Notes: generated by a model from the sequence alone, not told the origin. 64,000 nt of DNA from Cyclobacteriaceae bacterium (GCA_025055435.1 JANWWN010000011.1:1-64000), one strand, 5' to 3'; numbered from the stretch's first letter, positions 19,384 through 29,772 are shown. Translations and numbers: made by a program.

Positions 19384-20268
19384 ATGAAAAAACTGGAAGG
19401 CACCGGTGTGGCTTTGGTTACACCTTTTCAGCCAAATGGTGAAATTGATTTTCCGGCTCTGAAGAAACTGCTCCGTCATACGGCTAAAGGAGTTGACTAC
19501 TATGTGGTGATGGGTACCACAGGCGAATCGGTTACGGTAAGCACAGACGAAAAAAAGAGGATACTTCAATTTGTTAAAGAAAACAACTCCGCTGGTTTGC
19601 CCATTGTGTATGGCATCGGAGGTAACAACACCCGCGCTGTATTGGAAACCATTAAGGAAACCGATTTCACCGGAGTGGATGCCCTTCTCTCGGTAAGCCC
19701 GTATTACAACAAGCCTTCTCAGGCAGGAATCATCGGGCACTTTCAGGCGGTAGCCAATGCCAGTCCGGTGCCGGTTATCTTATATAACGTTCCGGGAAGG
19801 ACCTCATCAAATATCACTGCCGAAACAACGCTGAAACTGGCCATGCATCCCAACATCATCGGCATCAAGGAAGCATCGGGAAACATCGAGCAGTGCATGA
19901 AAATTGCCCGCTACAAACCCAAAAATTTTATGCTGATATCGGGCGAGGATTTACTTACGGTCGTGTTGTACAGTATGGGTGCACGCGGGGTAATATCGGT
20001 ACTCGCCAATGCTTTTCCTGAAATATTCCGTAAAGCAAAGGAGGCGGCTTTTGCTTCGAAGTATGACAAAGCCTCTCAACATATGTTCAGTTTGATGGAC
20101 ATCAACCAACTGATGTACGAAGAAGGAAATCCGGTGGGCATTAAACAACTGCTGGCTGAGATGGGCATCTGCGGCAATATGGTTCGTTTACCGCTGGTTC
20201 CTGCTTCGGCTTCACTGCGCGAGCGCATAGCCCGCACATGGGCTGATATGAAAAAGAAAAAAGGGTAG
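19384..20268 (+). CDS. dapA: 4-hydroxy-tetrahydrodipicolinate synthase
   Basis: GTGVALVTPF, GTTGES, YNVPGRTSSNI, IIGIKEASG. Confidence 0.97.
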   Translation: MKKLEGTGVALVTPFQPNGEIDFPALKKLLRHTAKGVDYYVVMGTTGESVTVSTDEKKRILQFVKENNSAGLPIVYGIGGNNTRAVLETIKETDFTGVDALLSVSPYYNKPSQAGIIGHFQAVANASPVPVILYNVPGRTSSNITAETTLKLAMHPNIIGIKEASGNIEQCMKIARYKPKNFMLISGEDLLTVVLYSMGARGVISVLANAFPEIFRKAKEAAFASKYDKASQHMFSLMDINQLMYEEGNPVGIKQLLAEMGICGNMVRLPLVPASASLRERIARTWADMKKKKG

Positions 20269-20284
20269 CAGGCTACCCTTTTCT
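20259..20284 (+). terminator. Intrinsic terminator aaaagggtag-cagg-ctaccctttt
   Basis: Perfect 10-bp stem, 4-nt loop; dapA TAG stop lies inside the left arm. Confidence 0.85.
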
Positions 20285-20307
20285 ACCGCGACCTGAGGCG
20301 CGCAGTA

Positions 20308-20484
20308 TTAACCTTTGCTTTTCAGCTCCTGAACTTCGATACGGATTTGCTGAGCCATGTTTTTCAGCTCCTGCATTCCTTTTCTCAGGCGGGTTCCTGC
20401 TGCACTGTTGCCTTTGTTGTAAAATTTGTCAGCATCGGCTTCCAGCGAAGCAATGAGGTTTTTAAGTTCCTGAAATTTTTGCAT
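20308..20484 (-). CDS. Histone H1-like small basic coiled-coil protein (58 aa), not in the supplied ORF track
   Basis: Minus-strand ATG at 20484, TAA at 20308: MQKFQELKNLIASLEADADKFYNKGNSAAGTRLRKGMQELKNMAQQIRIEVQELKSKG. Confidence 0.85.
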   Translation of the reverse strand: MQKFQELKNLIASLEADADKFYNKGNSAAGTRLRKGMQELKNMAQQIRIEVQELKSKG

Positions 20485-20570
20485 TGTCCTGATATTTAAG
20501 GGGTTAACAATTTTTTCAATATGCCAATTTAGCTAAAAACCCACAAAATCAACGAAAAACGGCATTTTTT

Positions 20571-21827
20571 TTATAAAACCTTGGTAACGGCAACCAGCTC
20601 CTCGTTGCGGTAAAAGCCGCTGTCAAGTTTGGATTTCAATGCCGAAAATGCGTTGAGCGTCCGCTCCACATCCTCCAATGAATGGGCCGCTGTAGGAATT
20701 ATCCTGAACATGATAACATCCTTAGGCACAACAGGATAGATAACTACGGAACAGAAAATATTGAAGTTTTCACGCAGATCCATAGCCATGTTGGCAGCCT
20801 CGCCTACACCACCTTTAAAGAGCACGGGAGTAACAGGCGAAGAGGTCTGTCCGATGTTAAAGCCGCGTTCGCGAAGACCGTTTTGCATGGCACGAACTAT
20901 CTGCCATAATTTTTCCCTTAGTTGCGGCTGCGTACGTAAAAGTTCAAGTCGCTTTATCGCGCCGATAACCAACGGCATAGGCAGGCTCTTGGCATAAATT
21001 TGCGAGCGAACCGAATAACGCAGGTATTTGATGATGCGTGCATCGCCACCTACAAAAGCCCCGATGCTGGCCATGGACTTGGCAAACGTTGAAAAGTACA
21101 GGTCGATGCCGTCCTGAACACCTTGCTCTTCACCTGTTCCCGCACCGGTTTTACCCATGGTTCCGAAACCATGCGCATCGTCAACAAACAAGCGAAAGTT
21201 GTATTTTTTCTTCAGCTCAACTACGCCCTTCAAATCACCCTGACGGCCACTCATGCCAAAAACACCTTCGGTAATAACCAGAATGCCGCCTCCGGTTTCG
21301 TTGGCCAGTTTTGTGGCACGCTGCAGTTGTTTCTCCAGGCTTTCCATATCGTTATGCGCATACACAAAGCGCTTGCCCATATGCAGGCGCACTCCATCAA
21401 TAATGCAGGCATGCGACTCCGCATCGTAAACAATTACGTCTTTGCGGTCAACCAGCGCATCAATAATCGACACCACACCCTGGTATCCGTAGTTCAGCAG
21501 CATTACGTCCTCTTTTCCGATAAATTCAGCAAGCTGCTTTTCAAGTTCGATATGGTGCACCGAATTGCCCGACATCATACGGGCTCCCATCGGGTGACCT
21601 AATCCAAATTGTGCTGCCGCTTCCGCGTCGGTTTTGCGTACCTCCGGATGATTGGCCAAACCCAGGTAATTATTCAGGCTCCAGTTCAACACGGTACGGC
21701 CATTGAACTTCATATGTGGGCCAATATCGCCCTCCAGTTTAGGGAAAAAGAAATAATCATCCGGCAGATGGGAATATTTGGCCAGCGGGCCGGCTTCCAT
21801 CTTGAGCTTCTCAAATAAGTCGATCAT
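20571..21827 (-). CDS. Alpha-oxoamine synthase family PLP enzyme (serine palmitoyltransferase / KBL / CFAT-like)
   Basis: LNYGYQGVVSIIDALVDRKDVIVYDAESHACIIDG, VDDAHGFGTMGKTGAG, STFAKSMASIGAFVGG. Confidence 0.85.
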   Translation of the reverse strand: MIDLFEKLKMEAGPLAKYSHLPDDYFFFPKLEGDIGPHMKFNGRTVLNWSLNNYLGLANHPEVRKTDAEAAAQFGLGHPMGARMMSGNSVHHIELEKQLAEFIGKEDVMLLNYGYQGVVSIIDALVDRKDVIVYDAESHACIIDGVRLHMGKRFVYAHNDMESLEKQLQRATKLANETGGGILVITEGVFGMSGRQGDLKGVVELKKKYNFRLFVDDAHGFGTMGKTGAGTGEEQGVQDGIDLYFSTFAKSMASIGAFVGGDARIIKYLRYSVRSQIYAKSLPMPLVIGAIKRLELLRTQPQLREKLWQIVRAMQNGLRERGFNIGQTSSPVTPVLFKGGVGEAANMAMDLRENFNIFCSVVIYPVVPKDVIMFRIIPTAAHSLEDVERTLNAFSALKSKLDSGFYRNEELVAVTKVL

Positions 21828-21964
21828 GAAGATTGAACAGTTTAAAATTGCGGCAAAAATAGCGAAAAATGCGCACTTTCAAGTTTGTCCTGTCAGCGGT
21901 TGTGTTGTTGCAGCCGCATTAAATCCTTAGCATTGCAGTTTTTCTGCAGTATCAACTACCTTAC

Positions 21965-23263
21965 ATGGCTGAAATTTTACCGCTCCGCGCCTGGCGTTAC
22001 AATCCATTACTGGCTCAGGAAATCGAGCTCCTCATTGCGCCCTTGTTCGATGTGGTATCGGAAAAGCAACGTCAGGTACTTTATCAGCACCCTTTTAACT
22101 CCATCCACCTGTCCGTTCCGCGTGGCAGCGCCATTGATGCTGCTCATTTGCTTGAGGTATGGAAAAAAGAAGGCGTATTGGTACAAGACAGCCTTCCGGG
22201 CATTTATGTGTACTACCAGTATTTTCGTTTGCCGGGAAATCCGAAAGAATTTTGCAGGAAAGGCTTCATTTGCCATATCCGGACTTACGATTGGGAAGAA
22301 AAAGTAATTCTGCGGCACGAAAACACGATACCCGGAGCGGTGAACGATCGAACCGAACTACTCGATGCAACCGAATTTCACAGCAGCGCCACACACGGCA
22401 TGTACGAAGATACCGCATGTGAACTTGAGTCTTTTATGGATGAAGCTATTCAATCACCGGTTTATGAAACGGAAGACTATCAGGGTGTTCGCGATGTATT
22501 GGCCGTAATCCATGATGCCTCTGCTATACGAAAATTTATTCAGGTATTACAGAAAAAAACCATCATATTGGCTGACGGTCACCACCGGTACGAAGCTTCC
22601 ATCGCGGTAAAGAAAAAAAGAGCGGCAGCCAACACCATTCATACCGGCAAGGAAGGTTACAATTACCACCTGATGTACCTTACCAACATGCACGGCAACG
22701 ACCTATGTATTCTGCCAACCCATCGCCTGGTACGAAATTTTCCGGGTTTCGATGAGAAAGTTATTTTGGAACGGCTGGAACCTTATTTTACCATCCGGCA
22801 ACTGGAAGAGGCTGACACCATTCCGGAGATTATTGCAGGAAAGCGCTGGGCCTTCGGTTTGCTCTTCAGGGATAATGCCTACAAAATCCGGTTAAAACCC
22901 GAAGCGCTCCGTGAAATGAAATGGCCCTTTCCACCGGAAGTGCTCCACCTTGACCTCACGGTTATGCATTACTTTGTTTTAGAAAAAGCGCTCGGAATAC
23001 CGGGACGAGAACAACGCACCACGCCTTATATTGGCTACGACCGCAGCTTTTCGGATTGCTTACAGAAAATTATAAAGTCTGAAGCCCAGATGGCCGTAAT
23101 TACTAACGAGGTTACCATCGAACAAATAAAACAAGTTTGTTACAGCGGATACACCATGCCGCAAAAGTCAACCTATTTTTATCCGAAAACCATCAGCGGA
23201 TTTGTTTTCAGTTCCATCAGGGAAGACGAATTCCGCACACCAGGCTTTGATCCTTTTCATTAA
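21965..23263 (+). CDS. DUF1015 family protein
   Basis: PLRAWRYNP start, ILADGHHRYEASIAVKKKR, LPTHRLV. Confidence 0.9.
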   Translation: MAEILPLRAWRYNPLLAQEIELLIAPLFDVVSEKQRQVLYQHPFNSIHLSVPRGSAIDAAHLLEVWKKEGVLVQDSLPGIYVYYQYFRLPGNPKEFCRKGFICHIRTYDWEEKVILRHENTIPGAVNDRTELLDATEFHSSATHGMYEDTACELESFMDEAIQSPVYETEDYQGVRDVLAVIHDASAIRKFIQVLQKKTIILADGHHRYEASIAVKKKRAAANTIHTGKEGYNYHLMYLTNMHGNDLCILPTHRLVRNFPGFDEKVILERLEPYFTIRQLEEADTIPEIIAGKRWAFGLLFRDNAYKIRLKPEALREMKWPFPPEVLHLDLTVMHYFVLEKALGIPGREQRTTPYIGYDRSFSDCLQKIIKSEAQMAVITNEVTIEQIKQVCYSGYTMPQKSTYFYPKTISGFVFSSIREDEFRTPGFDPFH

Positions 23264-23278
23264 TTTTCCGTCATCATC

Positions 23279-23845
23279 ATGTTACAAGGTATTAAGCTGA
23301 TACTTGCTTCAAGCTCACCACGCAGGCAGTACCTGATGCGCGAAGCCGGTTTCTCCTTCATCGTTGAAAATCCGGATACTGATGAATCATTTCCAGTCGA
23401 ATTACCTGTTACACAGGTTGCCCGTTACCTTGCTGCAAAAAAAGCCGAAAGTTTCCGGATGAAAATTCACGATGAAGTGGTGCTTACTGCAGATACGGTT
23501 GTGTTGCTTGATGATAAAATTTTAAACAAACCCAAAAGCCGGAAGGAAGCCATCGATATGCTTCAACAACTCAGTGGCCGCACGCACTTAGTAATGACCG
23601 GCGTATGCATACTTTCGGCAGATAGGGAAGTAAGCTTTGACGATACAACTGAAGTAACCTTCGGCCAACTAACTTCAGATGAGATTCATTACTACGTGGA
23701 TACATTTAAACCATTCGACAAAGCCGGTTCGTACGGAGCCCAGGACTTTATCGGAATGATTGGCATTGAGAAAATCACGGGTTCCTATTTTAACGTCATG
23801 GGCCTTCCCATCCATAAGGTTTATCAGGTGCTTAAAAACTGGTGA
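23279..23845 (+). CDS. maf: Maf family nucleotide pyrophosphatase
   Basis: LILASSSPRRQYLMREAG, TADTVV, KPFDKAGSYGAQ. Confidence 0.95.
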   Translation: MLQGIKLILASSSPRRQYLMREAGFSFIVENPDTDESFPVELPVTQVARYLAAKKAESFRMKIHDEVVLTADTVVLLDDKILNKPKSRKEAIDMLQQLSGRTHLVMTGVCILSADREVSFDDTTEVTFGQLTSDEIHYYVDTFKPFDKAGSYGAQDFIGMIGIEKITGSYFNVMGLPIHKVYQVLKNW

Positions 23846-24765
23846 TGCGCAAAATCTGGCATTATCTTACTGAGCACGTTAAACAGGACTTTCACGCCAA
23901 AGCCTATGCAACCATAACTTTGTTTCTGGCTATTTCCATCACCTTTAATTACCGCTTTGACTTTGAAGACACTTTCCTCGACACGTTACCTGATCTGCCG
24001 CGCCTCCTTGCTTACTTTGGCTGGCATGTCTTTGCTTATTTCATACCCGTTCTGATACTTTTTACAGCAGGGCGCCATCGGGCACTTCAGCATGCGGGGT
24101 TTTATAAAATCATTCTTCCTGCCTTGTTTTTGCTTAGCCTTGACCGTTCATTACCATTTGTTAACATACTGATAACCTCATCAGCAAATCCGATGATTCA
24201 GTATTGGCTAATCAAAATCGCACATAACGTTTCCGGAATTATTATCCTGATACTGCCACTCTTGATAGGGTACACATTGACCCATTCCGATAAGGACAAA
24301 CATTATTATGGTTTAATACCCCGACAATTTGATGCAGGACCTTATTTTGTTATGTTACTCATCATGCTTCCGCTCCTGCTGTTCGCTTCAACCCTGCCGG
24401 GATTTCAGGCGCAGTACCCGATGTATGAAAAGACCGCTGCCGCATCATACTGGCACCTTCCCGAGTGGTTAATGGCCCTACTGTACGAGCTGGCTTACGG
24501 ATTAAACTTCGTAGGTGTGGAATTTTTTTATCGTGGCTTTTTGATTCTGGCACTGGTACCCTATCTTGGTCGTTCATCTGTACTAACAATGGCCGTGCTG
24601 TATTGCTTTTTGCATTTTGGTAAGCCCATGCCTGAGGCGATAAGTTCTGTTTTCGGAGGTTACATTCTGGGTGTAATCGCCATGGAAACGCGGAGTATCT
24701 GGGGCGGAATTATTGTACACGTGGGCATTGCCTGGATGATGGAATTGCTGGGCTATATTTTCTAG
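23845..24765 (+). CDS. CPBP family intramembrane protease-like protein (variant motif)
   Basis: Multi-TM; VGVEFFYRGFLILALVPYLG; ATG overlaps the maf stop (TGATG). Confidence 0.75.
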   Translation: MRKIWHYLTEHVKQDFHAKAYATITLFLAISITFNYRFDFEDTFLDTLPDLPRLLAYFGWHVFAYFIPVLILFTAGRHRALQHAGFYKIILPALFLLSLDRSLPFVNILITSSANPMIQYWLIKIAHNVSGIIILILPLLIGYTLTHSDKDKHYYGLIPRQFDAGPYFVMLLIMLPLLLFASTLPGFQAQYPMYEKTAAASYWHLPEWLMALLYELAYGLNFVGVEFFYRGFLILALVPYLGRSSVLTMAVLYCFLHFGKPMPEAISSVFGGYILGVIAMETRSIWGGIIVHVGIAWMMELLGYIF

Positions 24766-24845
24766 CTCTGAAACCAACCAAACCGAAAGATTGCCTGTCT
24801 AAGATGCGATCATAAATCCTATTCCGAGCCATTTGAAGCTGTATC

Positions 24846-25658
24846 ATGAAAAAACCTCAAATCTCACTGATCATCACCACCTACAACCGGCCCGATGCAC
24901 TTGCGGTAGTGATAAAAAGTGCACTCGATCAAATGGATTTACCTGATGAAATTATTGTTGCCGACGACGGTTCCGGTGAAGAAACCCGAAAAGTTGTTGA
25001 GCAATTCCGGCCGATCAGTCCCGTTCCGCTTATTCATTGCTGGCATGAAGATTTGGGATTTCGGTTAGCTGCTATCCGCAACCGCGCCATAGCCATGGCC
25101 CGCTTTGAATACATTGTAATGATTGACGGAGATATTGTTTTGCCGCGGCACTTTATCAAATCGCACCGTAAACATGCAAGACCCGGCTACTTTATTCAGG
25201 GTTCGCGCGTGATGCTGGGCGATAAACTAACCCATCGCGTTATCTCAACCCACCAGTACGATATCTCGGTATTTAGTTTGGGTATAAAAAGCAGCCGGTT
25301 TAACGCATTGTATATTCCTTTCCTATCAGGATACATTTCTTACCCGGTAACATCGTGGCAAAAGGTTCGCGGCTGTAATCAGGCATATTGGCGCGATGAT
25401 GTGATTAAAATAAACGGATTCAATGAGGATTTTATCGGATGGGGACGTGAAGATTCCGAGTTTATGGTGCGCATGCAAAATGCGGGCATTAAATGCCTGA
25501 AGGTAAAAATGGAAGCATACGGTTACCATCTTTACCATCCGGAAAGCTGCCGTAAGATGGAGCAAAAAAATCATGATATTCTGGAAGAGGCCATCCGGAA
25601 TAAGTCGGTTCGCTGTACAAACGGCATTTCGAAGTATTTAGTCAATACGAAAATCTGA
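24846..25658 (+). CDS. Glycosyltransferase family 2
   Basis: SLIITTYNRPDALAVVIKSAL, VADDGSGEET, MIDGDIVLP, GWGREDSEFMVRM. Confidence 0.93.
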   Translation: MKKPQISLIITTYNRPDALAVVIKSALDQMDLPDEIIVADDGSGEETRKVVEQFRPISPVPLIHCWHEDLGFRLAAIRNRAIAMARFEYIVMIDGDIVLPRHFIKSHRKHARPGYFIQGSRVMLGDKLTHRVISTHQYDISVFSLGIKSSRFNALYIPFLSGYISYPVTSWQKVRGCNQAYWRDDVIKINGFNEDFIGWGREDSEFMVRMQNAGIKCLKVKMEAYGYHLYHPESCRKMEQKNHDILEEAIRNKSVRCTNGISKYLVNTKI

Positions 25659-25720
25659 ATTTCTTTAGCTAACCGAAATTAAAATTTACAGTTTACAATC
25701 ACAGGCTATTTGCAGTAATC

Positions 25721-26587
25721 TTACCTGAGCAGCCTGTAGTTCCGATACTCAAATGGAATCCATCCGGTGACTTTGGCAACAAGTCGTTTAAACTTGTCCT
25801 TTAGTGAGGCATATTTAATCGTTAAATCGGGTTGGAAATCCCAGTTCTTCCTTCGTATTCTTTCCTGCATTACGGCAGGGTGTGTTCCATCGAAGCGCTT
25901 TAAGGGTTCCTTGAACGCTTCATAACGAAATATCTCCGGTTCATTTGCAGGCGTTGTCGAACCGTACAGTTGGGCACTGGACAGTCGTTTATCGCGCATG
26001 GCCTGTGGCTCCCTCACGTATCCGTAATGATAAATCCATGCATCAATCAGTTTCACTCTTAGCTTGTTGTTGGGCAGTTTTCTGAAGCCCTGTGCATCGC
26101 GATAGGAAAAAATATCTTTCCGGTTTCTTATGATCCGTATCTCCCTCCGGTACCAGGAATGCTTTAATCCGACATAATCGTAGGAGCCAAAAAAGTGAAG
26201 ATAATTAAACAACAACCCTTCAACCTCTTCATGAGGCAGCCACCTTTTCATTTCTTCCCTGACAACAGGGATATATTTTTCGTGGAGTACCTCATCCCCC
26301 TGAATGTAAAATGCCCAGTCATATTCTTCCGGAATAGCCCGAAAAGCTTTGTTGGTTTCATCAGCAAATACCCGTCCGCCTGTCCTAAGACTTTCATCCC
26401 ACACAGTTTGGAGTATTTCAATTTTTTCCTTGTTCATATTCTTTACAACCTCCAGGGTATTATCATCTGAATTACCAACAGCAACAATAAACTTATCGCA
26501 CAGTGGAAGAACGGACTGTATTGCCTCTACAAAAGGGTAATCAAACTTTACACCGTTTCTGACAAAAGAAAAACCACAAACCTTCAT
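25721..26587 (-). CDS. Glycosyltransferase family 2-like protein
   Basis: GFSFVRNGVKFDYPFVEAIQSVLPLCDKFIVAVGNSDDNTLEVV, FYIQGDEVLHE. Confidence 0.8.
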   Translation of the reverse strand: MKVCGFSFVRNGVKFDYPFVEAIQSVLPLCDKFIVAVGNSDDNTLEVVKNMNKEKIEILQTVWDESLRTGGRVFADETNKAFRAIPEEYDWAFYIQGDEVLHEKYIPVVREEMKRWLPHEEVEGLLFNYLHFFGSYDYVGLKHSWYRREIRIIRNRKDIFSYRDAQGFRKLPNNKLRVKLIDAWIYHYGYVREPQAMRDKRLSSAQLYGSTTPANEPEIFRYEAFKEPLKRFDGTHPAVMQERIRRKNWDFQPDLTIKYASLKDKFKRLVAKVTGWIPFEYRNYRLLR

Positions 26588-26599
26588 ACTTGCCGAGTA

Positions 26600-27724
26600 T
26601 TAAATTTCTTCGGAATATACGCGCATCAATTCACGGGCAATTGTTTCCGGCCTAAACCGCTGCACATGGCCGAGCGATCCTTCCACCATTTCCTTTCTCA
26701 AGTCTTCATCACTCAAAACCTTTTCAATCGCATCACTCCAGGCCCCCGGATCGTGAGGTGAAACATACAGGGTATAAGGCCCTCCGGCTTCGGAAAAGCA
26801 TGATCCGGTTGAAGTGATGACCGGGACACCCGACCAAATCGCTTCAATAATCGGAATACCAAAACCTTCGAAAACCGATGGATACAAAAATACTTGAGCC
26901 GATTGATAAAGAGCCGGTAGATCGGAAAAAGCAACCTGATCCAACTGCAGTACCAAATCGGATACACCGAGTTTTTCTGCCTGTTCAGCCACCGTATGCG
27001 CATACTTCGTTTTTCTGCCAATAAGCACCAGCGGCAGTTGTAAGCTTTGCGGAAGTCTGGCCAGGGCCTGAACGGTTACCATTGCATTTTTACGCTGCTC
27101 AATTGTGCCAACAACCAATAAGTACTGTTTGGGCAAACGGTATTTGCGTTTTACCTGTTCGATTTCAGCGTCCGACTTGCGCAACCTGAACTGCTCATGG
27201 CAACCCTGATAGACCACGGAAATTTTATGGTCAGGAACTTTAAGAAAAGAAGAAATATCATCCGCAGTCTGGCGGCTAATGGCAATGATGCGGTCAGCTC
27301 GCTTGCAGGCGCTTTTCAGTTTCCACTTATAAATGCGCACGTCAACCGGATTATAATATTCAGGAAACCGATAGAAAATGAGATCGTGCACAGTGAGCAC
27401 CTTTTTGACCCGCGCAGGAAGCAGATGAGGTAACTCATGACTTAACCCATGGTAAATGTTGAGTCTCTTTACCTCCTCGGTAAACGATAATCCGGCCGTT
27501 CGCCACAAGGAAGGAAGAGCGCGCCAGGCACCAGTCGGCATTACAACCGAATATTCTCCATTTAAGAAGGGTTGCACATCCGGGCGGTTAACTATTTTGG
27601 GAGTAAAGAGAACGTAATCGTGTTGGGGAAAAGACTTTTGAAGTGCATTTACTACAAACCGGCTGTAGTTACCCAGCCCGGTGAAATTCTGAAACAAACG
27701 TTTTGCATCGAAGCCAATTACCAT
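26600..27724 (-). CDS. Glycosyltransferase family 4 (GT-B)
   Basis: MVIGFDAKRLFQNFTGLGNYSRF, VGTIEQRKN, FLYPSVFEGFGIPIIEAIWSGVPVITS. Confidence 0.93.
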   Translation of the reverse strand: MVIGFDAKRLFQNFTGLGNYSRFVVNALQKSFPQHDYVLFTPKIVNRPDVQPFLNGEYSVVMPTGAWRALPSLWRTAGLSFTEEVKRLNIYHGLSHELPHLLPARVKKVLTVHDLIFYRFPEYYNPVDVRIYKWKLKSACKRADRIIAISRQTADDISSFLKVPDHKISVVYQGCHEQFRLRKSDAEIEQVKRKYRLPKQYLLVVGTIEQRKNAMVTVQALARLPQSLQLPLVLIGRKTKYAHTVAEQAEKLGVSDLVLQLDQVAFSDLPALYQSAQVFLYPSVFEGFGIPIIEAIWSGVPVITSTGSCFSEAGGPYTLYVSPHDPGAWSDAIEKVLSDEDLRKEMVEGSLGHVQRFRPETIARELMRVYSEEI

Positions 27725-27734
27725 GTTACGGGGT

Positions 27735-28268
27735 TCATGCAAAAGTTTGCCGATAAGCAGCCCGGGCGGACTCAATAACCTGAAAGGCCTCCTCTTTCGA
27801 CAGAAAATCGTTTACCACTACCTTTTTGTTTTCCAGGGTTTTATAGTTTTCAAAAAAATGCCGCAATTCCGACTGCAGATATCCCTCTAACTGATTAATA
27901 TCGTGGATGTGGTTTACGCTTGCATCATCTTCAGCCACGGCAATAATCTTTTCATCATTTTCTCCGCGGTCAATCATTCGCATAACGCCGATAACCCGTG
28001 CAGGGATGATGCACAACGGAACAACCGATACCTGAGTCAAAACTACGATATCCAAAGGGTCCTTATCCTCTCCCAGGGTTTGGGGTATGAAGCCGTAATT
28101 CAAGGGGTAATACATGGAGGCATAAATTACCCGATCGAGCTTTATTAAACCGCTTTCCTTATCCACTTCGTATTTAGCCCGAGAGCCGCGCGGTATTTCA
28201 ATAACGGCATTCACCTGTGCAGGAGGGTTTTTACCTACAGAAAGCTCATGCCAGGGATGGGCAACCAT
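27735..28268 (-). CDS. ppa: Inorganic pyrophosphatase
   Basis: VIEIPRGSRAKYEVDKESG, YPLNYGFIPQTLGEDKDPLDIVVL. Confidence 0.96.
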   Translation of the reverse strand: MVAHPWHELSVGKNPPAQVNAVIEIPRGSRAKYEVDKESGLIKLDRVIYASMYYPLNYGFIPQTLGEDKDPLDIVVLTQVSVVPLCIIPARVIGVMRMIDRGENDEKIIAVAEDDASVNHIHDINQLEGYLQSELRHFFENYKTLENKKVVVNDFLSKEEAFQVIESARAAYRQTFA

Positions 28269-28369
28269 ATTTTGGTTCAGAATTACGGGTTTCTACTTGA
28301 ACGTTGAAAGTTAAAAATTTAAAAGTTGTTTGGAGAAGTGATTATTTTAAATTGTGATTACTCTACGAA

Positions 28370-29737
28370 TCATTCCGCTTTAACTTCCTTTTTACTGTCC
28401 TTTTTCGGAACCGCTTTTCGGATTTTATCACCGTCTTTCAGCCGTTTGGAAACCACCAGGAAAGGTCCGGTTACTACCTCGGTGCTGTCGGTGATTCCGG
28501 AAGTAATTTCAATGAAATCGTAATCGCTAATGCCGGTTTTAACTTCAACCATTTTGGCTGTCCCGTTTTCATGAGCAAAAACAACCACTTTATTTTCTTC
28601 TTTTTTTGCGGGTTGAGTCGTGGAGGCAGGGGCAGCCGGCGTACCCTGGTTGAATTTCATTTCTTCTGAACGGGTGGTAACAGCTGCCAACGGAACAGCC
28701 AACACATTTTCTTTCCGATTCGTGAGTATTTCTACACTGGCTGTCATGCCGGGACGAAAAGGATATTTTTTGCCATCTTTTACCAGATCTTTATACGAAT
28801 CCGGAAGAACAAGTATCCGGACTTCAAATTCTGTTATCGCATCAGCTGATACTTTATCCTTTGCCGTGTTGGCTATGTGGGTAACAATCCCTTTAAACTT
28901 TTTACCTGTGTTGGCATAAGCATCCACATCAATAACAGCCGAATCGCCAATATGCACGCGCACAATATCGTTTTCATTCACATTAACACGAACCTCCATT
29001 TTACTTAAATCGGCAATGCGCATCATCTCCGTACCCTGCATCTGAGCAGTTCCCACAACCCGTTCACCTTTCTTCACACTCAGTTTTGAAACGATGCCAT
29101 CCATAGGCGCAACCACGCTGGTTAACCGTACATTTTCGCGGGCTTCGCGCACAGTTGCTTCACTGCTCCGTACGATAAACTTAGCCGCCTCAACCTGCTG
29201 ACGGGCCGACTTTAAATCGTTCTCGGCTACTTTGAAATTTTGCTCTGCAACCTGCCATTCGGCTTCTGAGATTACTTTCTCATTCCATAGCTTTTGCTGA
29301 CGTTCATACTCCTGCCTGGCCCGAATGTACGTTGCCTCGGCACGGGCCAGCGATGCCTCGGCTGCCACCAGATTAGCGCGTTGCTGATTTAAAGAGGCTT
29401 CAGCCCGCTCCAGTTGCGACAACCAGGTATCCGGACGGATTTTTACCAAAAGCTGTCCGCGCACAACCGAATCACCATCTTCTACCAACAACTCACGTAT
29501 CTCACCCGAAACTTCTGGCGCCAGTTTAACCTCGGTAACCGGTTGTACTGTCCCCGAGGCGCTGACCTTTTCAACGATGGTAACACGCGATGCCTTGGCC
29601 AGTTCTACTTCAATATCCCGTGGTTTACCAATCCATCCTGCCTGTCTTCCTGCAATCAGGAATAGCAGCAACACCACGACCGTACCAATTAAATAATACA
29701 ATAACTTATTGTTGGTTTTTTTTCTTGTTTTAGCCAT
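28370..29737 (-). CDS. HlyD/MacA-type periplasmic adaptor of an efflux system
   Basis: N-terminal TM; ASGTVQPVTEVKLAPEVSGEIRELLVEDGDSVVRGQLL, long coiled coil, barrel-sandwich motif. Confidence 0.93.
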   Translation of the reverse strand: MAKTRKKTNNKLLYYLIGTVVVLLLFLIAGRQAGWIGKPRDIEVELAKASRVTIVEKVSASGTVQPVTEVKLAPEVSGEIRELLVEDGDSVVRGQLLVKIRPDTWLSQLERAEASLNQQRANLVAAEASLARAEATYIRARQEYERQQKLWNEKVISEAEWQVAEQNFKVAENDLKSARQQVEAAKFIVRSSEATVREARENVRLTSVVAPMDGIVSKLSVKKGERVVGTAQMQGTEMMRIADLSKMEVRVNVNENDIVRVHIGDSAVIDVDAYANTGKKFKGIVTHIANTAKDKVSADAITEFEVRILVLPDSYKDLVKDGKKYPFRPGMTASVEILTNRKENVLAVPLAAVTTRSEEMKFNQGTPAAPASTTQPAKKEENKVVVFAHENGTAKMVEVKTGISDYDFIEITSGITDSTEVVTGPFLVVSKRLKDGDKIRKAVPKKDSKKEVKAE

Positions 29738-29772
29738 GCGATTTTCAGTTCAAAAAATTCAGTGATTAGTTT

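Noticed and set aside
21885-22318. ORFs 21885-22307 (+) and 22007-22318 (-)
   Set aside because: Overlap the well-supported DUF1015 coding sequence in other frames; no recognisable domain
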